Assembly: GCF_950295315.1 (NCBI RefSeq)
Contig: NW_026647605.1
Span: forward strand, 66,001 to 130,000
From: Erinaceus europaeus
Lineage: Eukaryota > Chordata > Mammalia > Eulipotyphla > Erinaceidae
DNA: 64,000 nucleotides
Direction: 5' to 3'
This document shows, one piece after another, positions 9,817 to 20,900 of this stretch. A program made the translations under genes and the position numbers. The notes under the pieces are model-generated. The model searched no databases, had not been told where the DNA came from, and was given only the letters and a program-made list of their open reading frames with translations. Within the stretch, counting starts at the first letter, position 1; every line of letters begins with the position of its first letter.

Positions 9817-11262
9817 GCATGGATACATGCGTGCACGTGCGGCCGTGCACATGCCTGCTCGCCACGTGTGCATAGATTCATGCGTGCACACGGCCATGCA
9901 TGCATTCCATGCGTCTCTGTGTGCATGGGCGTCTGGCTGTGTGTGTGTGTGGCCGTGTGTCTCTGTGTGCATGGGCGTGTGGCTGTGTGTCTCTGTGTGC
10001 ATGGGTGTGTGGCTGTGTGTCTCTGTGTGCATGGACGTGTGGTTGTGTGTCTCTGTGTGCATGGCCGTGTGTGTGTGTGTGTGTGTGTGTCTCTGTGTGC
10101 ATGGACTTGGGCGTGTGGCTGGGCATGTGTCCGTGTGTCTCTGTGTGCATGGGCGTGTGGCTGTTTGTCTCTGTGTGCATGGGCGTGTGGCTGTGTGTCT
10201 GTGTGTGCATGGGCTTGTGGCTGTGTGTCTCTGTGTGCATGGGCGTGTGGCTGTGTGTGTGGTTGTGTGTCTCTGTGTGCATGGGCGTGGGCATGTGTCT
10301 CTGTGTGCATGGCCGTGTGTGTGTGTGTTTGTGTGTGTGTCTCTGTGTGGCTGGGCATGTGGCCGTGTGTCTCTGTGTGCATGGGCGTGTGGCTGTGTGT
10401 CTCTATGGGCATGGGCGTGTGGCCGTGTGTCTCTGTGTGCATGGGCGTGTGGCCGGGCATGTGGCTGTGTGTCTCTGTGTGCATGGGCGTGGGCGTGTGT
10501 CTGTGTGCACGGGCGTCTGCGTGTGCGTGTGTCTCTGTGTGCATGGGCATGTGGTTCTGTGTCTCTGTGTGCATGTCGTGTGGCTGGGCATGTGGCTGTA
10601 TGTCTCTCTGTGCATGGGCGTGGGCGTGTGTCTCTGTGTGCATGGGCGTGTGGCTGGGCGTGTGGCCGTGTGTCTGTGTGTGCATGGGAGTGGGCGTGTC
10701 TCTGTGTGCATGGGCGTGTGGCTGTGTGTCTGTGTGTGCATGGGCGTGTGGCTGTGTCTCTGTGTGCATGGGCGTGTGTCCGTGTGTCTCTGTGTGCATG
10801 GGCGTGTGGCTGTGTGTCTCTGTGTGCATGGGCGTGTGGCTGGGCTTGTGGCCGTGTGTCTCTGTGTGCATGGGAGTGGCCGTGTGTCTGTGTGTGCATG
10901 GGCGTGGGCGTGTGGCTGTGTGTCTCTGTGTGCATGGGCATCTGCGTGTGCGTGTGTCTCTGTGTGCATGGGCGTGTGGTTCTGTGTCTCTGTGTGCATG
11001 TCGTGTGGCTGGGCATGTGGCTGTATGTCTCTCTGTGCATGGGCGTGGGCGTGTGTCTCTGTGTGCATGGGCGTGTGGCTGGGCATGTGGCCGTGTGTCT
11101 GTGTGTGCATGGGCGTGTGGCTGGGCATGTGGCCGTGTGTCTGTGTGTGCATGGGCGTGTGCGTGTGTCTGTGTGTGCATGGGCGTGTGTGTGTGTGGCC
11201 GTGTGTCTGTGCGCATGGGCGTGTGCATGTGTGCGTGTGGCCATGTGCACGCCTGCCCTCTC
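9817..11262. repeat. Minisatellite, 30-bp unit
   Basis: The main unit is GGGCGTGTGGCT plus GTGTGTCTCTGTGTGCAT, 30 bp. Shorter and longer variants (GGGCGTGGGCGT, GGCTGGGCATGTGGCC) are mixed in. A higher-order duplication of about 426 bp is marked by GGTTCTGTGTCTCTGTG near 10553 and again near 10979, each followed by the CATGTCGTGTGG variant. Long frames on both strands cover the whole array and are not genes. Confidence 0.95.
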
Positions 11263-11745
11263 TGCGTGCGTCTGTGGTGCAGGCATGGCACACGGCCACA
11301 CACGCGTGCACTCGGCGTGTACGTCTGATGGATGGCGGCGTTTCCGGGATGGCGTTCAGAATCTTCACGGGGCTGGTCCCCGTTTCCCCCCCGTCGTCAT
11401 CAGGAATCGGAAACGGGAGCTGCCTGCGCCGTGCCCGCGCCCCTGGCGTCCTGCTGTCTGGTCGGCTCTTGCTTTGCGTCCGTCCGTCCGTGTGGGGGCC
11501 CTGGCTCCCCCGTCCTGGGAGTCTGCTTCCTCACTCTGCTCTGCCAAGTCCCCTCCAGGCTGGGAGTTTTACCCCAAAGGGAACAGCAGCACCTTTTCAT
11601 TTTTCTTTTCTTTTCTTTTTGTTATTGCTGGTTAAAGGGCTCCAGTGAGTCTGTGTCCTCACTGTTTTTCTTATGCTGTGGAAAGGTTTATCATTTTATT
11701 TATTTACTGACTGACTTATTTATTTGACCAGAGCCCTGCTGGCTG
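11263..11745. other. Unique sequence between arrays
   Basis: Complex sequence, CpG-rich on the left (to about 11530) and AT-rich on the right. It contains a TTTTCTTTTCTTTTCTTTTT tract near 11600 and ATTTATTTACTGACTGAC near 11697. I found no convincing exon, SINE body or motif cluster. Confidence 0.5.
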
Positions 11746-11752
11746 CTGGTGA

Positions 11753-11804
<52 letters not shown>

Positions 11805-12083
11805 TCCCAGAGCCCTGCTGAGCCCTGGCTGCTGGTGGTGCTGGGGATATTATTATTACTATTATTATTATTATTATTATTATTATTTCCCAGAGCCCTG
11901 CTGAGCCCTGGCTGCTGGTGGTGCTGGGGATATTATTACTACTACTACTACTACTACTACTATTATTATTATTATTATTTCCTAGAGCCCTGCTGAGCCC
12001 TGGCTGCTGGTGGTGCTGGGGATGGAACCTGGGGCCTCAGAGCCTCAGGCAGGAGCGTCTGTGTGCAGAACCATTATTATTAC

Positions 12084-12123
<40 letters not shown>

Positions 12124-12660
12124 TCCCAGAGCCCTGCTGAGCCCTGGCTGCTGGTGGTGCTGGGGATATTATTATTACTACTACTACTACTACTATTATT
12201 ATTATTATTATTTCCCAGAGCCCTGCTGAGCCCTGGCTGCTGGTGGTGCTGGGGATGGAACCTGGGGCCTCAGAGCCTCAGGCAGGAGCGTCTGTGTGCA
12301 GAACCATTATTATTAATTATTATTATTATCATTATTATTATTATTATTATTTCCCAGAGCCCTGCTGAGCCCTGGCTGCTGGTGGTGCTGGGGATGGAAC
12401 CTGGGGCCTCAGAGCCTCAGGCAGGAGAGTCTGTGTGCAGAACCATTATTATTATTATTATTATTATTACTATTATTATTATTATTATTATTTCCCAGAG
12501 CCCTGCTGAGCCTTGGCTGCTGGTGGTGCTGGGGATGGAACCTGGGGCCCCAGAGCCTCAGGCAGGAGCGTCTGTGTGCAGAACCATTATTATTATTACT
12601 ATTATTACTATTATTATTATTATACATGGGGCCTCAGGTAGGAGAGTCTGTGCAGAACCA
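11746..12660 (-). repeat. Tandem array of SINE bodies separated by ATT runs
   Basis: On the minus strand each full unit is a body of about 92 bp, starting TGCACACAGACGCTCC, followed by an AAT-repeat tail. The B box reads GGTTCCATCCCC. Full bodies lie at about 11981-12072, 12214-12305, 12353-12444 and 12494-12585. Shorter bodies, ending at GGTGCTGGGG on the plus strand, lie at about 11806-11847, 11889-11930 and 12125-12167. Copies are joined head to tail through their tails with no unique DNA, so the array grew by tandem duplication. Some ATT runs carry an ACT variant. Confidence 0.88.
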
Positions 12661-13215
12661 CTATTATTATTATTACTGCTATTATTATTGCTATTATTAC
12701 TGCTACTATTACTGTTATTATTGCTGCTATTATTATTGCTGCTGTTATTATTACTGCTGTTATTATTACTGCTATTATTACTGTTGTTATTATTGCTATT
12801 ATTATTACTGCTATTATTACTGTTGTTGTTATCACTGTTATTATTATTGCTATTATTATTACTGCTGTTATTATTACTGTTGTTATTATTACTGCTATTA
12901 TTATTACTGTTATTATTACTGCCATTATTATTACTGCTATTATTATCACTGTTATTATTACTGCCATTATTACTGTCATTATTATTACTGCTATTGTTAC
13001 TGCTATTATTACTGTTATTGTTACTGCTATTATTATTACTGTTATTGTTACTGCTATTATTATTACTGTTGTTATTATTACTGCCGTTATTGCTGTTGTT
13101 ATTATTACTGCTATTATTGCTGTTGTTGTTATTACTGTTATTATTATTGCTATTATTACTGTTATTACTGTTGTTATTACTGCTATTATTATTACTGTCA
13201 TTATTATCGTCATCA
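12661..13215. repeat. Trinucleotide array, ATT with ACTGCT and ACTGTT interruptions
   Basis: A continuation of the ATT tails, diversified into ATTATTACTGCTATTATT and ACTGTTATTATTACTGTT patterns. No SINE body lies inside it. It ends at ATTATCGTCATCACC. Confidence 0.93.
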
Positions 13216-13685
13216 CCATAGTCTCATTACAGCCGCCCCTCCCCTGCTGTCTCCCTGCCCGTCTCCACGGTTTCTTTTCTGGGTGGGGTCTGCACCTGCT
13301 TCTGGTGATGAGAGTCACCCAGTCTCAACAACAACCACGACGACAGTAACAGTCATGACACCCCCCCCACACACACCAATAAAGGATAAATGTCTCTCCC
13401 CAGAGGCCTTCTGGGAGAAGGAACAGGAGCCAACAGTGCCGGCTTCTTCTCGTAGACGATTCAACATAAAGGAAGGCGTCACAGTGAGCCAGCCAGATAA
13501 AGGATTCGCGTGGCGTCCTCTCGAAGAAAAGAAAAGAAAAGAAAAAGAAGGAAAAAGGAAAAAAATCGATTTCTGGTGACCCCGAGGAATCGGGACGGAG
13601 GGACGGAGGGACGGACAGAGGGTGGGAAACAGCCCCTTTCTGCCTCACGCCCTCTCTCCGTTCCGCTTGGCTTCCAATCCATTGA
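13216..13685. other. Unique sequence between arrays
   Basis: Complex DNA that includes an AAAGAAAAGAAAAGAAAAAG purine tract near 13527. A plus-strand frame stays open through the right half, but it begins inside the trinucleotide array and has no splice or start signal. No gene is called. No SINE body was recognised. Confidence 0.5.
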
Positions 13686-14547
13686 TCTCTCTCTGTCTCT
13701 CTGTCTCTCTATGTGTCTCTGTCTCTCTGTGTCTCTGTCTCTATCTGTCTCTATCTCTCTGTCTCTCTCTGTGTCTCTGTCTCTGTATCTTTCTGTGTCT
13801 CTGTCTCTATCTCTCTGTCTCTGTCTCTCTGTCTCTATCTCTCTGTCTCTGTCTCTCTGTGTCTCTGTCTCTCTGTCTCTGTCTTTCTCTGTCTCTATTT
13901 CTCTCTGTCTCTCTCTGTGCCTCTGTCTCTACCTGTCTCTATCTCTCTCTGTCTCTCTGTATCTATCTCTCTGTCTCTCTATGTGTCTCTGTCTGTCTCT
14001 GTATCTCTCTGTGTCTGTCTCTCTCTGTCTCTATCTCTGTCTCTCTCTGTCTGTCTCTCTGTCTCCCTCTCTCTCTGTCTCTGTCTCTCTGTCTCCCTCT
14101 CTGTCTGAATCTCTCTGTGTCTCTGTCTCTCTGTGTCTCTGTCTCTCTGTCTCTGTCTTTCTCTGTCTCTATTTCTCTCTGTCTCTCTCTGTGCCTCTGT
14201 CTCTACCTGTCTCTATCTCTCTCTGTCTCTCTGTATCTATCTCTCTGTCTCTCTATGTGTCTCTGTCTGTCCCTGTATCTCTCTGTGTCTGTCTCTCTCT
14301 GTCTCTATCTCTGTCTCTCTCTGTCTGTCTCTCTGTCTCCCTCTCTCTCTGTCTCTGTCTCTCTGTCTCCCTCTCTGTCTGAATCTCTCTGTGTCTCTGT
14401 CTCTCTGTCTCTATCTCTCTGTCTCTCTGTGTCTCTCTCTGTGTCTCTCTGTCTCTCTCTGTCTCCCTCTCTCTGTCTCTGCCTCCCTCTCTCTGTCTCT
14501 GTCTCTCTCTGTCTCTCTGTCTCTCTGTCTGTCTCTCTCCCCCCCAG
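13686..14547. repeat. CT-rich array with 274-bp internal duplication
   Basis: Made of CTCTGTCTCTCTGTGTCT words. The segment around GTCTTTCTCTGTCTCTATTT at 13881 recurs at 14155, and CCCTCTCTGTCTGAATCTCT recurs at the same 274-bp offset, so a 274-bp unit has been duplicated in tandem. It ends at CTCTCCCCCCCAGGG. Confidence 0.93.
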
Positions 14548-14574
14548 GGAATCAGGTGTTTTAAACCTTTTCTC

Positions 14575-14955
14575 ACTTAATGGGCGGGCTCTGACCACTG
14601 AGCCATCCCCGTGAACATTCCATGGCGTTTTATTGATTATTGATTATTGATTGATCTAAATGAGAAAGAGAGAGAGCAGAGCAGAGCCCGGGCCTGAGGG
14701 GGAGCCGGGGCTGGAACCCGGGGCCTCTGGGGGGGGAGGCTCAGGCTGCCCGTCCTGGGCTCTGACCACTGAGCCATCTCCCTTGGACATTTCAAGGCAT
14801 TTTATTGATGATTGATGATTGATGATTGATTGGGTTGAATGAGAGACAGAAAACAGAGCCCTGGCCTGAGGGGGGAGCCGGGGCTGGAACCCGGGGCCTC
14901 TGGGAGGGCTCAGGACACACATCCTGGGCTCTGACCACTGGGCCGGCTTTGTAAC
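14575..14955 (-). mobile_element. Two tandem tRNA-derived SINEs, short family
   Basis: On the minus strand both units show TGGTCAGAGCCC, GGGTTCCAGCCCCGGCTCCC, CCTCAGGCC and an AATCAATAATCAATAAAA tail. A third partial 5' end (GATGGCTCAGTGGTCAGAGC) lies at about 14590-14612. The unit boundary is near 14790. The perfect A box TGGCTCAGTGG and the near-perfect B box mark them as Pol III-type SINEs. Confidence 0.82.
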
Positions 14956-15889
14956 GCACACACAAAAAAATCATTTATTTCGTATTCTCTCTCACACACA
15001 CTCCCGACCCTCGAACCATCCTCTTCAGTCCCCCTTTATCTTTATTTTTATTTTATTTTATTTTATTTTATTTTATTTTATTTGGGGTGGGGAAGGCAGG
15101 TGAGTGAGTGAGAGGAAGCCGTGATTCCTAAAAATCATGCCGTCTGGGCCTGGGAGGAATCAGGGAATCTTAACACCTTTCATTCCCGACCTCACCTGCC
15201 GGGGGGCAGAAAACGCCACCTTCCCGTAACTTTTACTCTTCTTGATTTGCCGCTGCATTTTACATAAGACAGGCCCCCAGCTACATTTTATCCAACACGC
15301 TGGTCTCTTTTTTTTTCTTTTTTTCTTTTTTTTCCTTTTTTCCTTTTTTCCTCCCCAGCTTCTACCAGGCCGTTTAAATCGCTTGCGACGTTCCGATGTT
15401 CACATTTGCATGTTGCAAAACCAATTAGCCTTTTTCCCCCGTGTCAGTCTGGGCTTTGCATTCTGCATGAGTTCTCTCTCTCTATATATATATATTTAAA
15501 TATATTTTTCCCCCTCTGTCTCTCTCTACATGGTACAATTTAATTTCTTCCTGCCCTTTCACACGTCTGGAATTAACCCTGGTTTTTTTTTTTTTGTTCC
15601 CCCTTCTTCTTTATTTTTTTTCTTCCCCCCCCTCCACTTGATCTGAGAGTCTCTGTTTTGACGACCGTTTCCTTGTCCCGTTCATTTGCAAGCTTGTCTG
15701 CCAACAAGGCCCTTCTTCTCGCTCCGCCTGTTAATTATTGATTCTTTCCCCTGTAAAATATTCATAGCGACGACGCGGATCGCTCTTAAAAATCTCTTGT
15801 CCCTCCCTCTCCCTGCCACGTTCATTCTTATTCTAATTCCACCGGGGTCTCAAAAGGGCCTGGTTCTCACAATTCAACCTTTGATCTGA
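14956..15889. promoter_or_regulatory. Complex AT-richer island, candidate conserved noncoding element
   Basis: Unlike the rest of the window, most of this span is high-complexity sequence. It holds a perfect octamer ATTTGCAT (15404-15411), CCAATTAG (15421-15428), TTAATTATTGATT (15731-15743) and a consensus TCF/LEF site CCTTTGATCT (15878-15887). A TTTTA run lies at about 15040-15085, T-rich tracts near 15305-15350 and 15580-15630, and a short TA tract near 15483. No exon is apparent. The enhancer idea is an inference from motif content and complexity, not from conservation, which could not be tested. Confidence 0.4.
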
Positions 15890-15950
15890 CATTACCAAAA
15901 AAAAAAAATAATAATAATAATAAAATAAAATAAAAAAGGAAACGTTCGCT
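15890..15950. repeat. A-rich simple repeat with AAT and AAAAT units
   Basis: A run of A, five AAT units and then AAAAT units. It may be the tail of a decayed retroelement, but no body was recognised next to it. Confidence 0.85.
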
Positions 15951-16022
15951 TTTTTTTTTTCTGGACCATTTTATTACCTTCTTTCGCTTTATTTTATTTC
16001 CTTTTCACCACAGTTTAAGGAT

Positions 16023-16026
16023 GATT

Positions 16027-16069
<43 letters not shown>

Positions 16070-16071
16070 AT
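16023..16071. repeat. TTTC tetranucleotide microsatellite
   Basis: About eleven uninterrupted TTTC units. The flanks (15951-16022 and 16072-16139) are T-rich unique sequence with nothing recognisable. Confidence 0.95.
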
Positions 16072-16139
16072 TCTATACTTTTCATGGCATTTCATTTTAG
16101 AATAAAATGTGTCATTCCCCCGCTCTGGGCCGACTTTTT

Positions 16140-16488
16140 CAGACAGAAAGAGACCGACAGACAGACAGACAAGACAGAGACTCTCTGAAAAAAAATCTTG
16201 AGAGAGACCCACGCAAGGCTACGGGGACGAGAGCTACACCGAGAGAGACAGACAGACACGGAGACGGAGAGAGAGACACGCTCGCAGAGATAGCAAGAGG
16301 CAGAGACACACAGAGGCGGAGAGACACAAGCAGAAAGAGAGACAGACAGACAGACGCCCGCAGCCCCGCTCCACCGCTCGTGATCGGGAAGCTTCGCCCC
16401 TGCAGGTGGGGACCAGGGGCTCGAACCCGGGTCCTTGTGCCTGGGGACAGGTGCCCTCAGCCAGGTGAGCCCCCACCTGGCCCCTTCT
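16140..16488 (-). mobile_element. tRNA-derived SINE, hedgehog-type long family
   Basis: On the minus strand: ACCCGGGTTCGAGCCCC contains a perfect B box (GGTTCGAGCCC). It is followed by TGGTCCCCACCTGCAGGGG, GAAGCTTCCCGATCACGAGC and then a TCTCTGTCTGTCTG-rich 3' region, the purine-rich 16140-16340 on the plus strand. The 5' end near 16488 has diverged from the A box. The 3' region is longer than usual and rich in CAGA repeats. Confidence 0.8.
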
Positions 16489-17477
16489 GTCCTATTCTAG
16501 ACGGTTCACCTGCTCCTCTTCCAGTCTAGCAGATTCTGGTCTGTTCTATTCTTTCTATTCTATTCATTCTGTTCTGTTTATTCTATTCTGTTCTATTCTA
16601 TTCTATTCTATTCTGTTTATTCTATTCATTCTATTCTGTTTTGTTCTGTTCTATTCTATTCATTCTATTCTATTCTATTCATTCTATTCTGTTTATTCTA
16701 TTCTATTCTGTTCTTTTCTGTTTTATTCTATTCATTCTATTTTATTCTATTCTATTCATTCTATTCTATTCTGTTCTGTTCTATTTTATTCTATTCCATT
16801 CTATTCATTCTATTCTGTTCTGTTCTATTCTATTCTATTCATTCTATTCTATTTTATTCTATTCTATTCATTCTATTCTGTTTATTCTATTCTATTCTAT
16901 TCTATTCATTCTATTCTGTTCTGTTCTATCCTATTCTATTAATTCTATTCTATTCTATTCTATTCATTCTGTTCTGTTCTATCCTATTCTAGTCTATTCA
17001 TTCTATTCTATTCTATTCTATTCTATTCTATTCTATTCATTCTATTCTATTCATTCTATTCTGTTCTATTCATTCTATTCCATTCCATTCCATTCATTCT
17101 ATTCTGTTCTAATATATTCTATTATATTCTGTTCTGTTCTGTTTTATTCTATTCATTCTATTCTATTCCATTCCATCATATTCTATTCTATTCTATTCTA
17201 TTCATTCTATTCTGTTCTATTCATTCTATTCTGTTCTATTCATTCTATTCTATTCTATTCTATTCATTCTATTCTGTCCTATTCTATTCTATTCTATTCT
17301 ATTCATTCTATTCTGTCCTATTCTATTCTATTCTATTCTATTCTATTCTATTCATTCTATTCTATTCCATTCCATCATATTCTATTCTATTCATTCTATT
17401 CTGTTCTATTCATTCTATTCTATTCTATTCTATTCTATTCTATTCTATTCTATTCTATTCTATTCTATTCTATTCTA

Positions 17478-17512
17478 TTCCATTCCATTCCATTCCATTC
17501 CATTCCATTCAT
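17478..17512. repeat. Pure ATTCC run inside the ATTCT array
   Basis: Six to seven perfect ATTCC units. This is the pentamer of human satellites II and III, here present only as a local variant of the ATTCT array. Confidence 0.9.
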
Positions 17513-17846
17513 TCTATTCTGTTCTAATCTATTCTATTCTATTCTGTTCTCTTCTGTTCTGTTCTATTCATTCTATTCTATTCTATTCTATTCATTCTAT
17601 TCTATTCCATTCCATTCCATCATATTCTATTCTATTCTATTCTATTCTATTCTATTCATTCTATTCTGTTCTATTCTACTCATTCTATTCTATTCTATTC
17701 TATTCTGTTCTGTTCTATTCATTCTATTCTATTCATTCTATTCTATTCCATTCCATTCCATCATATTCTATTCTATTCTATTCTATTCTATTCTATTCTA
17801 TTCTATTCTATTCTATTCTATTCTATTCTTCTATTCTATTCTATTC

Positions 17847-17931
17847 CTATCCTATCCTATCCTATCCTATCCTATCCTATCCTATCCTATCCTATCCTAT
17901 CCTATCCTATCCTATCCTATCCTATCCTATC
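17847..17931. repeat. Pure CCTAT run inside the ATTCT array
   Basis: About 17 perfect CCTAT units, a homogenised variant block inside the longer array. A comparable block lies at 52880-52960. The unit is a pentamer and is not the telomere hexamer. Confidence 0.95.
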
Positions 17932-20900
17932 AGATTCTACTCTATTCTATCATATTCTATTCTATTCTATTCTATTCTATCAGATTCTAATTCTATTCTG
18001 TTCTGTTCTATTCTATTCTAGCATATTCTATTCTATTCCTTTTATTCTATCTATTCTATTCTATCCTATTCATTCTATTCTATCAGATTCTATTCTGTTC
18101 TGTTCTATCCTATCATATTCTAGCATATTCTATTCTATCCTATCCTATCCTATCCTATTCTTTCATATCCTGTTCTATTCTGTTCTATTGCATTCCAGCA
18201 TATTCTATTCTGTTCTGTTCTGTCCTATCCTATCCTATTCTATTCTATCATATTTTATTCTATCCTATCCATTCCATTCCATTCATTCTATTCTAGTCTA
18301 TCATATTCTAGCATATTCTATTCTATTCCTTTTATCCTATCTATTCTATTCATTCTATTCTATTCATTCTATTCTATTCATTCTATTCTATTCATTCTAT
18401 TCTATTCATTCTATTCTATTCATTCTATTCTATTCATTCTATTCTATTATATTCTATTCATTCTATTCTATTCATTCTATTCTATTCTATCCTATTCTAT
18501 TCTACTCATTCTATTCTATCAGATTCTACTCTATTCTATCCTATTCTATTCTATCAGATTCTAATTCTATTCTGTTCTGTTCTATTCTATTCTAGCATAT
18601 TCTATTCTATTCCTTTTATTCTATCTATTCTATTCTATTCTATCCTATTCATTCTATTCTATCAGATTCTATTCTATTCTGTTCTATTCTATCCTATCAT
18701 ATTCTAGCATATTATATTCTATCCTATCCTATTCTTTCATATCCTGTTCTATTGCATTCCAGCATATTCTATTCTGTTCTGTCCTATCCTATTCTATTCT
18801 ATTCTATTCTATCATATTTTATTCTATCCTATCCATTCCATTCCATTCATTCTATTCTAGTCTATCATATTCTATTCTATTCCTTTTATCCTATCTATTC
18901 TATTCTATTCATTCTATTCTATTCTATTCATTATATTATATTATATTATATTCATTCTATTCTATTCATTCTATTCTATTCTATCCTATTCTACTCATTC
19001 TATTCTATCAGATTCGACTCTATTCTATCATATTCTATTCTATTCTATCAGATTCTAATTCTGTTCTGTTCTGTTCTATTCTTTTCTAGCATATTCTATT
19101 CTATTCCTTTTATTCTATCTATTCTATTCTATCCTATTCATTCTATTCTATCAGATTCTATTCTGTTCTGTTCTATTCTATCCTATCATATTCTAGCATA
19201 TTCTATTCTATTCTATTCTATTCTATCCTATCCTATCCTATTCTTTCATATCCTGTTCTATTCTGTTCTATTGCATTCCAGCATATTCTATTCTGTTCTG
19301 TCCTATCCTATCCTATCCTATTCTATTCTATTCTATCATATTTTATTGTATCCTATCCATTCCATTCCATTCATTCTATTCTAGTCTATCATATTCTATT
19401 CTATTCCTTTTATCCTATCTATTCTATTCATTCTATTCTATTCATTCTATTCTATTATATTATATTCATTCTATTCTATTCTATCAGATTCTAATTCTAT
19501 TCTGTTCTGTTCTATTCTATTCTAGCATATTCTATTCTATTCCTTTTATTCTATCTATTCTATTCTATCCTATTCATTCTCTTCTATCAGATTCTATTCT
19601 GTTCTGTTCTATTCTATCCTATCATATTCTAGCATATTCTATCCTATCCTAGCCTATTCTTTCATATCCTGTTCTATTCTGTTCTATTGCATTCCAGCAT
19701 ATTCTATTCTGTTCGGTCCTATCCTATCCTATTCTATTCTATCATATTTTATTCTATCCTATCCATTCCATTCCATTCCATTCATTCTATTCTAGTCTAT
19801 CATATTCTAGCATATTCTATTCTATTCCTTTTATCCTATCTATTCTATTCATTCTATTCTATTCTATTCATTCTATTATATTATATTCATTCTATTCTAT
19901 TCATTCTATTCTATTCTATCCTTTTCTACTCATTCTATTCTATCAGATTCGACTCTATTCTATCATATTCTATTCTATCAGATTCTAATTCTATTCTGTT
20001 CTGTTCTATTCTATTCTAGCCTATTCTATTCTTTTTATTCTATCTATTCTATTCTATCCTATCAGATTCTATTCTGTTTTATTCTATTCTATCAGATTCT
20101 ATCCTATCCTATCCTATTCTATCATATTTTATTCTATTCTATTCTATCAGATTCTATTCTGTTCTATTCTATTCTATCAGATTCTATCCTATCCTATCCT
20201 ATTCTATCATATTTTATTCTATTCTATTCTATCAGATTCTATCCTATCCTATTCTATTCTATCATATTTTATTCTATTCTTCTATTCTATCAGATTCTAT
20301 TCTGTTCTATTCTATTCTATCATATTTTATTCTATTCTTCTATTCTATCAGATTCTGTTCTGTTCTCTTCTATTCTATCAGATTCTATCCTATCCTATTC
20401 TATTCTATCATATTTTATTCTATTATTCTATTCTATCAGATTCTATTCTGTTCTATTCTATCCTATCAGATTCTATCCTATTCTATTCTATTCTATCATA
20501 TTCTATTCTATTCTATTCTATTCTATTCTATTCTATTCTATTCTATCAGATTCTCATTCTATTCTGTTCTATTCTATTCTAGCATATTCTATTCTTTTTA
20601 TTCTATCTATTCTATCCTATTCTATCAGATTCTATTCTGTTCTATTCTATTCTATCGGATTCTATCCTATTCTATTCTATTCTATCATATTTTATTCTAT
20701 TCTTCTATTCTATCAGATTCTATTCTGTTCTCTTCTATTCTATCAGATTCTATCCTGTCCTATTCTATTCTATCATATTTTATTCTATTCTTCTATTCTA
20801 TCAGATTCTGTTCTGTTCTCTTCTATTCTATCAGATTCTATCCTATTCTATTCTATTCTATCATATTTTATTCTATTCTTCTATTCTATCAGATTCTGCT

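Noticed and set aside
13380..13580. Coding exon reading through 13380-13579
   Set aside because: The frame begins inside a trinucleotide array and ends in a lysine-rich AAAGAAAAG tract. It has no convincing splice sites or similarity that I recognise.
17847..17931. Telomere-like repeat
   Set aside because: The unit is the pentamer CCTAT, a variant of the local ATTCT array, not the CCCTAA hexamer. No telomere hexamer run was seen anywhere in the window.
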